NCBI GenBank assembly: GCA_038238115.1
Contig: JBBRYB010000004.1
Coordinates: 121,226-185,225, forward strand
Source: JBBRYB01 sp038238115
GTDB lineage: Bacteria; Actinomycetota; Actinomycetes; Propionibacteriales; Nocardioidaceae
DNA length: 64,000 nucleotides
Direction: 5' to 3'
Positions 33,335 through 42,577 of this stretch are shown piece after piece. A program made the position numbers and the translations under genes. The notes below the pieces were generated by a model. It saw nothing but the letters and a program-made list of their open reading frames with translations, searched no databases and was not told where the DNA came from. Position 1 is the first letter of the stretch; each line of letters begins with the position of its first letter.

Positions 33335-33554
33335 GCGGACCAGGAAAGCAGCGCTGGTCACGGGGCTTTGGTGATATCTCGTTCCACACAAGCTAGGGCG
33401 CGTCTCCCACGTGCGGCGGTAGGTCAACGCGATGCTGGCCGGGTGAGTCGTGGGCGGGAGTCGACCGATGGGCAGTGGGACCGGGTGCGCCGTTAATGCC
33501 GCAGGTGCACGGAAGGTCGCGGCCGTTTCGGGCTCATTCACAGGTGAGCGCGGA

Positions 33555-34520
33555 TCAGCCGTCCCACCAGCGGAGCACGCGCAAGGCGCGCAGCGTCAGC
33601 CAGCGCGAGGGCTGGCCGACACCGTCGTCGATGTCGAACCAGACACGTCCCCTCGGAGTGCGGTCGAGCACCCACATGCCGCCAGGTGTCTGCTTGGTTC
33701 GGAGGTTGTCGATCGCCTGCCCCAGTCTTGGGTCAGGCACGCCGTCGCCGAGATCGGCGGCCGCCCGGAAGTAGTCCAGCGCCCGAAGCACGTCGTAGTG
33801 CCAACGGCTGGGATGGACGAAGGAGAGGAACTCCTCGTCGGCCGGTTCGCCCGTGCTGAAGCGGCAGTAGAGACGCCGTTGCAACAGGTATTCCTCACCG
33901 GCTCGTCGCGCCGCGCGGGAGTCCGGCGTTCCGCCGGCGGCACGTTCGTGCTCGAGCAGGCCCTCCAGCACGTTGATCGTGGTTGCGAATGACGAGCGAG
34001 TCGAACCGTTGGCGCGCTCGCAGTTCCACCCGCCGTCCTCGAGCCGCTCCCCGACGAGTCGCGCGACGATCGGGGACACATCCACCCCGAAGTAGGCGCC
34101 GTCGGCGACCGTGCGGCCGTTGATGCACTCCTCCGTCTCCCCGACCCAGAACGGTTGGCCACCCTCGTCCCACCGCGAGTTCTCACCGATGAGTCGCACG
34201 GCTCGGCTGGCCGAGTCCGACGCCGGCTCCAAGCCGAACTCCCGAAGCTGCGACAGGACGAACGATGTCGCCGTCCACGGCTGGCCGATCTCCGCCCACT
34301 CACTGGGATCGAAGTCGCGGGGAACGAAGGCGCCGCCGTCCCACTGCCCGTCCGCATCTTCCAGGGCTAGGAGCCGCGCACCCCACCCTTCGACCTCGAC
34401 TCGGCCCCGTTTCCGCCGCCACTGCGATTCCGGGCGGTCTTGCAGGTCACGCATGACCTGCCAGCAAATCGACGGATCGGAATCGAGGAGCCAGTCGACA
34501 ACCGCACCCGAGCCGCACAT
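33555..34520 (-). CDS. Squalene-cyclase-like alpha/alpha-toroid protein
   Basis: 321-aa predicted cytosolic protein of the terpenoid cyclase/prenyltransferase fold. Repeats of the type DGQWDGGAF, DEGGQPFW, LEDGGWNCE and LGQAIDNLRTKQTPGGMW show the QW-like spacing of the toroid. The catalytic DxDD of squalene-hopene cyclase is not visible and there is no signal peptide, so it is unlikely to be a classic cyclase. Annotated relatives are common in actinobacteria with no known role. It lies 65 bases after the metallophosphoesterase-LamG gene on the same strand. Confidence 0.75.
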   Translation of the reverse strand: MCGSGAVVDWLLDSDPSICWQVMRDLQDRPESQWRRKRGRVEVEGWGARLLALEDADGQWDGGAFVPRDFDPSEWAEIGQPWTATSFVLSQLREFGLEPASDSASRAVRLIGENSRWDEGGQPFWVGETEECINGRTVADGAYFGVDVSPIVARLVGERLEDGGWNCERANGSTRSSFATTINVLEGLLEHERAAGGTPDSRAARRAGEEYLLQRRLYCRFSTGEPADEEFLSFVHPSRWHYDVLRALDYFRAAADLGDGVPDPRLGQAIDNLRTKQTPGGMWVLDRTPRGRVWFDIDDGVGQPSRWLTLRALRVLRWWDG

Positions 34521-34585
34521 GCACGCGATGCTAACGCCACACCGATCGAGCCGTCGCGACGCTCAAACGCCGTGAGCGCGGCTGC

Positions 34586-36523
34586 TCAGCCGATGTCGAG
34601 GGATACCTCGTCAACGACACCCTGGAAAAAGTGTGTGTTGTTGGGTTTCCCGCCGAGGGTGAGCTCGCTGGTGTTGGAGATACTGTTCACTGTCCTGGGG
34701 ATCGAGGGGCCAGGGGTGCCATCAACCTCGGCGTAGGCCGTGGCGTTGCCGCCAGCGGTCAGGTGGCAGACGACGTGGTGCCACTGGCCGTCCGCGATGC
34801 TGCCTATGCTGGCTGGACCATACACGCGGTTCGTCGCCCCGTTCGCACCGTTGAAGGCGCAGGCGGGGAACCCGAACTTGGCGGCTGTGCTTTGCGGAGC
34901 GTAGATCTCCAGCTTGTAGGCCCCGCCGACGGCGGTGGATTTGCCCTTCTGGACGACGTTGTAGTCGCCAGTCACCAGGTTCGTGGGTACCTTCAGCCAG
35001 GTCGACACGGTCAGCGCAGACGCGCCGGGGTCGAGTTGTGCGTCGTCCGGGACCCGCACGATCGGGACGGGACCGGTGAACTCGTAGGCGTTGCCGAACA
35101 TTCCCGGGACACCGGTCTGCACGTCGGCGCTGATGACGCCGTCGTGGTTGAAGCCGGAGGAGTCGGACATCACCGTGGCAGCGGGTCCTTCATCCATGTG
35201 CCACAAGGCGACGGTCGGTGAGCCGGGGGTGGATCCGGTGGTGGTGAATGACTGATCGGCACCCAGGCTCGTGCCACTGGCGTTATTCGCCACCAGCCGG
35301 TAGTGGTACGTCGTATTGGCGGCCAGCCCGCTGATTGAGGCCGATGCGGCGACCAGGCTCGTACCCGCACCCGCCGAGGTCGGCGCTGTGCTGTTGCCAT
35401 AGGCCGTGGTGGTGCCGTACTCAAAGGAGTAGTCGGTGGCCGCCCCGTTCGGGTTCACGGTGCCGTTCAGGGTGGCGATGTCCTGGCCGACCGCGGTCGC
35501 GGTGCCGGTGTTGACGGTCGGCGCCTGCGTCGGGGGGGTCGAGCCACCCTGGCATTGGCCGGACCCGGAGTCTGTGAAGCCGCCGGATGTGGTGTCAGGA
35601 ACGAACGAGAAGTCGTAGCTGCTGGGGTGCAGGGTCAGGGCAAGGATGCCGAACGTGGTGTTGTCCCGCTTCTCGGTGTTCGGCAGCGCGTTCGCGCTCA
35701 GCGGTGTGTGATTCACGCCGCCAGTGCCGACCGTGAACTGGCGGATGCCATTGGGGTCAGCGACAGAGTTCGGGTTCTGAGGAGCGAACCGGCTGTAGAT
35801 GTGGTTGTGTCCGGCCAACAGGATCTCCACGCCCCCGTCGTAGAGTTCCTGGACCAGTGGCTTGTACTTCCCGGTGACCGCGCCGTTGGCCCAGTAGGGC
35901 CGGTGCAGGTACGCCAGCGTGCATGCCGTCGGGTGGGCGGCGAGATCCTGCTTCAGCCAAGTGCCCATGGGGTTGGTGGCCCCACAGCCCCCAACGCCAG
36001 GCTGTGTGCATTCGGAGTTCAACGCGACGACGTGCCAAGCCCCGACGTCGTAGCTGTAGTAGCCCTTGCACGCCGTGACGCAGCCCGGCTGATCCGGACT
36101 CGCACGGTTTCCGAAGTAGGTGAAGTAGCCGGCGGCGCCTGGCGTGCTGCACCCGCTGCCGGCATACTCGTTGTCGCCGACAACCGGGTGGGCAAGAGAA
36201 TTGAACCTTCCCCAAGTAGGGCCGTACTCCGTGAGGAACGCGTTGGCCTGACCGCAGTTGTACTGCTCGTCGCCGACCGGCAAGACCGCGTCGTACCCCC
36301 CGCCCGCTATCAGGTTTGAGGTCTCCAATTGATGGCACTTCTTGTTTGTCTTTGCGGTGCCGGGGGCACAGGCGATATCCCCCGCCGCCGCGATCACCGG
36401 ATCACCGGACGCAGTCATCGGATTACCTGCCGCAACCGCCGGCACGACCGCCGACGTCGTGAATCCCGCTGCCGCCACTGTTATCAAGACCGACAGCCCA
36501 AACTTCACCGACAACCTGTTCAC
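34586..36523 (-). CDS. Secreted metallophosphoesterase with FN3-like and LamG-like domains
   Basis: 645-aa exported phosphoesterase. Signal peptide 1-33. The metal motifs are Asp49 (AAGDIAC), Asp85 (LPVGDEQY), VVGDNEY (115-121), LHRPYW and LAGHNHIYSR. A linker with STPPTQAPTV leads to an FN3-like domain (about 335-430; TLNGTVNPNGAATDYSFEYG) and a C-terminal concanavalin-like LamG domain (about 440-645; VALWHMDEGPAATVMSDSSG, GQWHHVVCHL). I chose GTG 36523 with GGGGG at good distance rather than ATG 36559. The LamG end resembles those of two secreted genes at 42.6 and 43.7 kb. Substrate may be extracellular phosphate esters. Confidence 0.88.
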   Translation of the reverse strand: MNRLSVKFGLSVLITVAAAGFTTSAVVPAVAAGNPMTASGDPVIAAAGDIACAPGTAKTNKKCHQLETSNLIAGGGYDAVLPVGDEQYNCGQANAFLTEYGPTWGRFNSLAHPVVGDNEYAGSGCSTPGAAGYFTYFGNRASPDQPGCVTACKGYYSYDVGAWHVVALNSECTQPGVGGCGATNPMGTWLKQDLAAHPTACTLAYLHRPYWANGAVTGKYKPLVQELYDGGVEILLAGHNHIYSRFAPQNPNSVADPNGIRQFTVGTGGVNHTPLSANALPNTEKRDNTTFGILALTLHPSSYDFSFVPDTTSGGFTDSGSGQCQGGSTPPTQAPTVNTGTATAVGQDIATLNGTVNPNGAATDYSFEYGTTTAYGNSTAPTSAGAGTSLVAASASISGLAANTTYHYRLVANNASGTSLGADQSFTTTGSTPGSPTVALWHMDEGPAATVMSDSSGFNHDGVISADVQTGVPGMFGNAYEFTGPVPIVRVPDDAQLDPGASALTVSTWLKVPTNLVTGDYNVVQKGKSTAVGGAYKLEIYAPQSTAAKFGFPACAFNGANGATNRVYGPASIGSIADGQWHHVVCHLTAGGNATAYAEVDGTPGPSIPRTVNSISNTSELTLGGKPNNTHFFQGVVDEVSLDIG

Positions 36524-36867
36524 GACTTTCCCCCGCAATCCGCTCAACGACGTCGTCAACGTATCAGCCTGCAGTTGATCCCTCTACCCACTGCAAAAGC
36601 CAAATTTATACTGGCTCCAAATAGCACCTTGCGCCTGACCAGCAACGCGCTGTGACGGCTCTCTCCATCCATGCTGCGCACGTCTGCCTGCGTCTGCTCA
36701 ACGCCATTACTCAGCCGCTTGCGCTGTCTCGACTCATGCGGACCGAGCGCGCGAGCCGACTGCCGACTTGAGCTGCGTGATAACGGAGACCCTCAAGCAT
36801 CCGCATTCCATGTCCTTCGACAGCACGTGGCTGCTCAGCCGACGGCTGGCTCGCTTAGACTCGCGGC
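36524..36867. other. Divergent intergenic region
   Basis: 344 bases between the secreted metallophosphoesterase (minus) and the small gene at 36868 (plus). AT-richer around 36595-36640, consistent with promoters. No repeats, RNA gene or hairpin of note was seen. Confidence 0.45.
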
Positions 36868-37164
36868 GTGATTTTCAAAGGTGTCCGTCCGCGGCGCCCC
36901 TACCCGGAACACGGCCTCGAGATGCGCGACTGGGCAGAGCTGCCGCCACACCAGATCAGGCTCGACCAGCTGATCACGACCAAGGACACGCTCGACCTAG
37001 CGACTCTGCTGGACGAGGACTCGACGTTCTTCGGAGACCTCTTCGCCCATGTCGTGGAGTGGCAGGGCGAGCTGTATCTCGAGGACGGCCTGCACCGCGC
37101 CTTGCGGGCCGCTCTGCAGCAGCGCCACGTGCTGCATGCGCGCGTGCATCTGATCGCGCACTAG
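36868..37164 (+). CDS. Small ParB-like nuclease-fold protein
   Basis: 98-aa conserved actinobacterial protein. PPHQIRLDQLITTKDTLDLATLLD and ELYLEDGLHRALRAALQQRHVLHARVHLI resemble the ParB/sulfiredoxin-fold pattern (a strand, then a D-G-x-H-R loop in place of the usual nucleotide-binding G-x-H-R), so nucleotide binding is possible. GTG start at 36868. It is followed after 36 bases by the LytR_C protein in the same direction, which suggests a linked envelope-related role. No function is established. Confidence 0.65.
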   Translation: MIFKGVRPRRPYPEHGLEMRDWAELPPHQIRLDQLITTKDTLDLATLLDEDSTFFGDLFAHVVEWQGELYLEDGLHRALRAALQQRHVLHARVHLIAH

Positions 37165-37200
37165 TCTTGCCGTGCATCCGCGCACGCGGGAGGAGGCGCC

Positions 37201-37737
37201 GTGACCTGGAGGACCCCCATCACGCTGCTGGTGCTGCTCGTGGTGCTCCTCGGGGCGGCCTACTACGGCTGGCAAACGATCATCTCTCCCGCTACCGACG
37301 GCGGTACGACGCCCGTCACCGTGAAACCGGCCTGCACCGACCGGCACCAGTTCCGCAAAGGTCAGCGCATCAGGTCCCGAAACGTGGTCGTCAACGTCTA
37401 CAACGCCGGCGGGATCGGCGGGCTGGCCGCTGACACGCTGGCCACCATGACGAAACGCGGGTTCAAGAAGGGCGTGGCCGACAACGTGTCAGGCATCGGC
37501 GCTTCCAACGTCACCATCCTCACAGACGGCAACGCATCGCCTCAGATCCGCCTCGTGGCCAACCAGTTCAAGGGCAAGGTCAAGCTTGTCAAGGGGGCCC
37601 GGATGGCTCCAGGCATCGACGTGGTCGTCGGCGACAGCTTCCACGGGATCGACAAAACGGCCGCGCGGTCGCTGTTGCTGAGACACGACGTGTCCACGTG
37701 TACACGGACCGGCGGGTCACACAGCGGGCGCGCCTGA
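37201..37737 (+). CDS. LytR C-terminal domain membrane protein
   Basis: 178-aa protein with a short cytosolic start (MTWRTP), one membrane helix (7-27) and an extracellular LytR_C domain (about 58-165; VVVNVYNAGGIGGLAADTLATMTKRGF, APGIDVVVGDSF). Stand-alone LytR_C proteins such as mycobacterial Cei (Rv2700) affect envelope integrity. GTG start at 37201. It converges with the antiporter gene, stop to stop 13 bases apart. Confidence 0.85.
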   Translation: MTWRTPITLLVLLVVLLGAAYYGWQTIISPATDGGTTPVTVKPACTDRHQFRKGQRIRSRNVVVNVYNAGGIGGLAADTLATMTKRGFKKGVADNVSGIGASNVTILTDGNASPQIRLVANQFKGKVKLVKGARMAPGIDVVVGDSFHGIDKTAARSLLLRHDVSTCTRTGGSHSGRA

Positions 37738-37749
37738 ACAGGCCGGCAC

Positions 37750-39240
37750 CTAGCGCGGGCCGCCCGCCCAGTTCGCGAGGCGACCGCCTCGGCTGACCGA
37801 CTGGAGCCGCCGCTCCGTGCGGTCACGGTCCTTGCGTGGCGTCACGATCAGCAGGTCGTCGCCTCGCCTCAACGACGTACGCTGGTCAGGTGTGAAGCTG
37901 GCGTCCCCGCGCACGACAAGCGACACGCTCGTCCCCGAGGGAAGCCTGAGCTCGCCGATCTCCACCCCGTGCAGGCGCGACTGTTCGGTGATCTTCACCT
38001 GCAGCAGGTCCGCCGCGATGCGCTCCAGCGGGGCCGCCTCCACATCGACGTCACGCGGCCGGTCGACGGTAACGCCAAGCACGTTGGCCAGCAGCGGAAG
38101 AGCAGGCGCGGTCAGCACCGTGAGTACGACGACCAGCACGAAGACGAGGTTGAACAGGTCCTCAGCACGGTCGACCCGCTCCGCCAGCGGGATACTGGCG
38201 AGCACGATGGGCACGGCTCCGCGCAGACCGGCGAAAGCCAGGAAACCCTGCTCACGCCAAGGAACTCGAAGCGGCGTCGCACACAGCACTACGCTGATCG
38301 GCCGGGCTACGAGCGTGAGCGCCGCACCGACGACGACGCCGCCGACCATGTCCTTGAGCTCGAAACCCGAGGGTGACACCAGCAGGCCCAACATGATGAA
38401 GAGCCCGATCTGCGCCAACCAGGCCGAACCCTCCGCGAATGACCGGGTCGAGGCGCGGTGCGGCAGCTCGGAGTTCCCGAGCCAGAGAGCTGTTATGTAG
38501 ACGGCTGCGAACCCGCTGGCGTGCAGGGCCGCCGTGCCGGCATACGAGAACACAGCAATCGCCATCACCGTAATGGGATAGAGGCCCGACGACGGGAGAG
38601 CGACGCGCCGAAACACCCAGGCACCGACCAGCCCGACGAGGGCACCCAGCACGACTCCCGCGATCAGCTCGTAGACAACGATGCCCACGAAACCGAACGC
38701 CCCGCCGTCCACGCCGTGCGCGCTGCTCAGCAGCACCACGAGGAGGACGGTCGGGGCGTCGTTGAGCCCGGACTCCGCCTCGAGCGCGCCGAGAAGCGAC
38801 GGCCGCAGCGGCACACTCCGCAGCACGGTGAAGACGGCGGCGGCGTCCGTCGGTGACGTGATCGCACCCAGAAGGACGGCCAGGTCCCAGGGGAGGCCGA
38901 GGGCGTAGTGCGCGAGCACCGCGACGATCAGGACGCTGATGGCGACACCGACGGTGGCCAAGGCGAGGCCGAGCCCGATCGTCGGCCGCACCTCGGACCA
39001 TTTTGTGGTGAGGCCGCCCTCGGTGAGGATCACCACGAGCGCGGCAAAGCCCAGCGCATGGGCGGTCTGGGCGTCGTCAAACTGTATGCCGAGCACCGAC
39101 TCGCCCAGCAGGACGCCCATGGCGAGATAGATCAGCAGGCTGGGAAGGCCGACCCGCACCGACGCCCGCACGGCCAGCACGGCCAGCAGCAGGATGGCCG
39201 ACCCCGCCAGCAGCATCGAGTCGAGGCTCTGCGCGTCCAC
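37750..39240 (-). CDS. CPA1-family cation/proton antiporter with TrkA-C domain
   Basis: 496-aa transporter, probably exchanging K+ or Na+ for H+ (NhaP2/CvrA-like). About 12 membrane helices; the ion-site motif ITSPTDAAAVF is at 127-137 and ESGLNDAPTVLL at 156-167, the usual CPA1 pair. A cytosolic C-terminal TrkA-C/RCK-type domain (about 410-480; LHGVEIGELRLPSGTSVSLVVRGD, RRGDDLLIVT) suggests nucleotide- or pH-dependent gating. The GTG start at 39240 opens on a periplasm-facing helix. Confidence 0.9.
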   Translation of the reverse strand: MDAQSLDSMLLAGSAILLLAVLAVRASVRVGLPSLLIYLAMGVLLGESVLGIQFDDAQTAHALGFAALVVILTEGGLTTKWSEVRPTIGLGLALATVGVAISVLIVAVLAHYALGLPWDLAVLLGAITSPTDAAAVFTVLRSVPLRPSLLGALEAESGLNDAPTVLLVVLLSSAHGVDGGAFGFVGIVVYELIAGVVLGALVGLVGAWVFRRVALPSSGLYPITVMAIAVFSYAGTAALHASGFAAVYITALWLGNSELPHRASTRSFAEGSAWLAQIGLFIMLGLLVSPSGFELKDMVGGVVVGAALTLVARPISVVLCATPLRVPWREQGFLAFAGLRGAVPIVLASIPLAERVDRAEDLFNLVFVLVVVLTVLTAPALPLLANVLGVTVDRPRDVDVEAAPLERIAADLLQVKITEQSRLHGVEIGELRLPSGTSVSLVVRGDASFTPDQRTSLRRGDDLLIVTPRKDRDRTERRLQSVSRGGRLANWAGGPR

Positions 39241-39378
39241 GAACTCACCCTAGGGTTTTCCGGCCGGGATAGGCGCCGTCGCCCGACCCCTACCGAGGCC
39301 ACGCAGATACCAGTGCCCGTGCGCGCGAATCTGTGCGGCGAGCCTGGTCGGCTTGACCTGGCTCGCCCTGTTTGCGAC

Positions 39379-40140
39379 TCAGAGCACGGCGTCGAGGAAC
39401 GTCCTGGTTTCTGCGTACTGGGTGGAGCCGAAGATCTGCGCCGGCGGCCCCTGCTCCAAGATGACGCCCTCGTGGAAGAAGGCCATCCGATCGGCTACCT
39501 CTCGGGCGAAACCCATCTCGTGGGTGACGACCATCATGGGCATGTGCAGCTCCGTAGCGAGCTCCTTCATCACCCCAAGCACCTCTCCGGTCAGCTCGGG
39601 GTCGAGTGCCGACGTCGGCTCGTCGAAGAGCATGACGTCTGGTTGCATGGCGAGCGCCCGTGCGATCGCCACCCGCTGCTGCTGCCCGCCGGAAAGCCGG
39701 ATGGGATGCTCGTCGGCCTTGTCACCGAGGCCCACCTGGTCGAGCAGGCCGACTGCCCGAGCCCGCGTTGCGGCCTTGTCGCTTCCGCTGAGGCACAGCG
39801 GCCCGGCCATCACGTTCTCCACCGCTGTCAGCTGCGGGAAGAGGTTGAACTGCTGGAACACCATCCCCACGTGCAGGCGTAGCTGGCGGATCTGCTCTCG
39901 CTTGCGGCGAGTGCGGTAGCCGCCGCTGAGCCTCACGCCGGCGACCTCGATGGTGCCCTCAGTCGGGTCCTCGAGGAAGTTGACGCAGCGCAGCAAGGTC
40001 GACTTCCCGGAGCCGGACCGGCCGAAGATGACGACCACCTCGCCCTTGTGGAGCTGCATGTCGACGCCCTTGAGAACCTCGAGGTGGCCGAACCGCTTGT
40101 GCACGCCCTCGACCCGGACGATCACGTCGCGCTCGCTCAT
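39379..40140 (-). CDS. Polar amino acid ABC transporter, ATP-binding protein
   Basis: 253-aa GlnQ/HisP-type ATPase. Walker A GRSGSGKST at 40-48, Q-loop VFQQFNLFPQL, signature LSGGQQQRVAIARAL, Walker B VMLFDEPTSALDPE and the switch His (VVTHEMGFA) are all present. Last gene of a three-gene uptake operon with the permease (9 bases upstream) and the binding lipoprotein. Substrate is a polar amino acid; which one is unclear. Confidence 0.95.
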   Translation of the reverse strand: MSERDVIVRVEGVHKRFGHLEVLKGVDMQLHKGEVVVIFGRSGSGKSTLLRCVNFLEDPTEGTIEVAGVRLSGGYRTRRKREQIRQLRLHVGMVFQQFNLFPQLTAVENVMAGPLCLSGSDKAATRARAVGLLDQVGLGDKADEHPIRLSGGQQQRVAIARALAMQPDVMLFDEPTSALDPELTGEVLGVMKELATELHMPMMVVTHEMGFAREVADRMAFFHEGVILEQGPPAQIFGSTQYAETRTFLDAVL

Positions 40141-40149
40141 GGCGTTTCC

Positions 40150-41076
40150 TCAGTGTCCGTGCGTCGTGGCGCGGGGACGGCGAGTGGCCGCGGCCCTGAC
40201 GTACCCCTTGGAGACTCGTGTCTCCAGACGGCGCTGGAAGAAGGTGAAGATGGCGGTCAGCGCCCAGTAGAGACCGGCGGCGATGATGTAGGCCTCGAGG
40301 TTCTTGAAGTCGGCCTTCCCTACCAGCTGCGAACGGCGGAAGATCTCGGCGCTGGCGGCCGTGACGCCGAGGAACGACACCAGCGCGGTGTCCTTCATCA
40401 TCGCGATGAACTCGTTGCCGGTCGGCGGGATGATCACCCGGAACGCCTGCGGCAACACCACCTTGCGCATCTTCTGGGCGTATGTCATCCCCAATGCGTC
40501 GGCCGCCTCCCCCTGGCCGACGCTCACCGACTCGATGCCGGCCCGGAAGATCTCGGTCATGTAGGCGCCGTAGTTAAGGCCGAGCGCGAGCGTGCCTGCC
40601 ATCGCCGACGACAGGACGAGACCCGCCGAGAAGCCAGTCCCCAAGCCCGGGAAGCGATCCACCAGGTGGGTGCCGATCGTGGGCAACGCCAGGTAGATGA
40701 GGAACATCTGGACGATCAGCGGCGTACCCCTGAAGAACGACACGTAGAAACCCGAGATGCCGTAGGCGATCGGGTTGGACGAGATGCGCGCCAACGCACC
40801 CAGCGACGCCAACACGACAGCCAGCACGATGCCGCCCACCGCGATGAAGAACGTGTAGCGCAGGCCACCGGCGATGAAGGCCAGATTGTCCTTCATCCAC
40901 TGCGTGTCGTACGCCGCCAGCCAGAACAGCACACCCAGGCAACCGAAGATCACGAGCCAGACGAGTCCGACCTTGAGCCGGAACGGCAGGCCGGCACTTG
41001 CCAGCGCCAGCCGCTCCCTCAGGTCGGTGGCGGAGTCTGGCGCTCGAGCGCCGTCCGAGCTTGCATGCGACGTCAT
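40150..41076 (-). CDS. Polar amino acid ABC transporter, permease
   Basis: 308-aa HisM/GlnP-type permease. An N-terminal extension of about 35 residues precedes the membrane region of about 6 helices. The EAA loop (EAADALGMTYAQKMRKVVLPQAF) that contacts the ATPase and FRGTPLIVQMFLIY are diagnostic. A single permease gene implies a homodimer. It lies between the binding protein and the ATPase genes. Confidence 0.94.
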   Translation of the reverse strand: MTSHASSDGARAPDSATDLRERLALASAGLPFRLKVGLVWLVIFGCLGVLFWLAAYDTQWMKDNLAFIAGGLRYTFFIAVGGIVLAVVLASLGALARISSNPIAYGISGFYVSFFRGTPLIVQMFLIYLALPTIGTHLVDRFPGLGTGFSAGLVLSSAMAGTLALGLNYGAYMTEIFRAGIESVSVGQGEAADALGMTYAQKMRKVVLPQAFRVIIPPTGNEFIAMMKDTALVSFLGVTAASAEIFRRSQLVGKADFKNLEAYIIAAGLYWALTAIFTFFQRRLETRVSKGYVRAAATRRPRATTHGH

Positions 41077-41095
41077 CGGACCGGCTCAAGCGGGC

Positions 41096-42007
41096 TCACT
41101 GCTGCACGCTCAGGTCCGTCCCGCCATACCACTTCTTCGAGAGCTGGCTCAGCGTGCCGTCTGAGTGCATCTGCTTGACGATCGTTTCGACCGCGGACTC
41201 GAAGGAGGCGGGGTCTTCCTGCGAGCTCTTGTCGATCGCAACCGACAGGGGCTCGTAGAAGATCGGGTCCCCGACGATCTTCACGGGGTTGCCCGCGTCG
41301 ATGTAGCCCTGGGCAGTGGTCTTCGACGTGATCACGGCGTCTAGCCGGGTGCCGTCACCGAGAGCGAGGTCCTGAAGGGCGGTGGTGTCGGTGTCGTAGC
41401 CGGAGACTTCCGCGTTGTCAATGATGAAGTTGAACGAGAAGCCCTTGATCACCAGCGACTTCTGCAGATACTGCTCATAGGTGCAGGCGCTGCATACGCC
41501 GATCTTCTTGCCGTCAAGGTCGGTGCCCAGGTCGGTGACGCTGGTGTTGGCCTTGTTCACAACCACGACAGCCGGGGTGTAGTAGTAGGGCTCAGTGAAG
41601 TCGAGCACCTTCTGCCGCGAGTTCGTCGGCGTCATCGAACCCACACTCATGTCCCAACGCCCGTTCCAGTTTCCGGAGGTGATCACGTCCCATGACGGCG
41701 TCTGCCAGGCGATGTCGACGCCCAGCCGGTGGGCGATCTCCGTGGCGACGTCGATGTCGAAGCCCTTGTAGGTATCGGTCTTCGGGTCGAACGACGACTG
41801 GGGTGGATACGCCGGGTCGGTCGACACGGTCAGTGTCCCCTTGTCGCAGATCTGCGCCAGCAGGTCACCGGAGGCCTTGGTCGTGCCACAGACGCCGTTG
41901 CCGGAGGCCGCGGTGCTGCTGCTTCCGTCGCCACCCGCCGCACCGCAGCCCGCCAGGAGCAGTGTCAACACGCTGAGCAATGCCAAAACGATTCGCTTGT
42001 TGCGCAT
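41096..42007 (-). CDS. Polar amino acid ABC transporter, substrate-binding lipoprotein
   Basis: 303-aa extracellular binding protein. Lipobox LLAGC with lipidated Cys21. The class-3 solute-binding fold is shown by LTVSTDPAYPPQSSFDPKTD, YKGFDIDVATEIAHRLGVDIAW, WDMSVGSMTPTNSRQKVLDFTEPYY and the C-terminal KQMHSDGTLSQLSKKWYG. The ATG at 42007 has GGAGG 6-7 bases upstream. First gene of the operon. Confidence 0.95.
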   Translation of the reverse strand: MRNKRIVLALLSVLTLLLAGCGAAGGDGSSSTAASGNGVCGTTKASGDLLAQICDKGTLTVSTDPAYPPQSSFDPKTDTYKGFDIDVATEIAHRLGVDIAWQTPSWDVITSGNWNGRWDMSVGSMTPTNSRQKVLDFTEPYYYTPAVVVVNKANTSVTDLGTDLDGKKIGVCSACTYEQYLQKSLVIKGFSFNFIIDNAEVSGYDTDTTALQDLALGDGTRLDAVITSKTTAQGYIDAGNPVKIVGDPIFYEPLSVAIDKSSQEDPASFESAVETIVKQMHSDGTLSQLSKKWYGGTDLSVQQ

Positions 42008-42577
42008 GGGTTGCCTCCAGTGGCCGCACGTGTCGAGTGGGTGAAGGATCGCACGAAGACTTCCCCGTTGGGAATGGTCCTCCCGACAATCGAGGGCCAA
42101 TTTGTGACCTTGCGAGGGAATCGGGCAATGCAGGTCTCTGCGTGCATCCCAACCAGTCGTTCTGCTGGCCCCTATTCCCTTCTGGTCGAGTCGGCCCGGA
42201 TCGGCGGACTTGCCGCAATCACGGTAAGCCCGGCGACGAACAAGGCGGCGACGTACTCGCGGATGTCGGGCAGCGTTGCACCCCGCACCCCATCGACTGC
42301 GGAGCGTCGGCGCTCAGCCCGTGGCCATGGCACTGTGCGGCGTCAGCCGCCGCGGCAAGGCTGAGACGACCACGGCCTAGCCCACACATCCAGGCACCGA
42401 CTCCCAGCACACACACGGTGACCAAACCATCACAATTTCGCTCTTACTGAAACCTCCGCAATAGTGGATCATTGCCCTAGAACACCGCCGTTTCTTTGTG
42501 CGGGGTTGACGACCTATCGCGCACCCGCCATCAGGCCATCGCCTGGGCGCCTCAACACATCACTGAAAGTGGAGATC
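42008..42577. other. Divergent intergenic region
   Basis: 570 bases between the ABC operon and the LamG-like gene, which point away from each other, so both promoters are expected here. I saw no riboswitch or attenuator-like structure before the binding-protein gene. GTGGAGATC before 42578 is the ribosome site of the LamG gene. Open frames inside look incidental. Confidence 0.45.

Noticed and set aside
33338..33359. GACCAG/CTGGTC inverted repeat after the propeller gene as a terminator
   Set aside because: Only 6 bp with a 10-base loop and no U tract; too weak to report as a feature.
38908..39882. 324-codon His/Arg-rich plus-strand frame over the antiporter and ABC genes
   Set aside because: It crosses two real minus-strand genes and shows the composition of an antisense shadow.
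42010..42460. Possible riboswitch before the amino-acid ABC operon
   Set aside because: No conserved aptamer core or terminator pairing could be recognised by eye; the GGAGG and start are ordinary.
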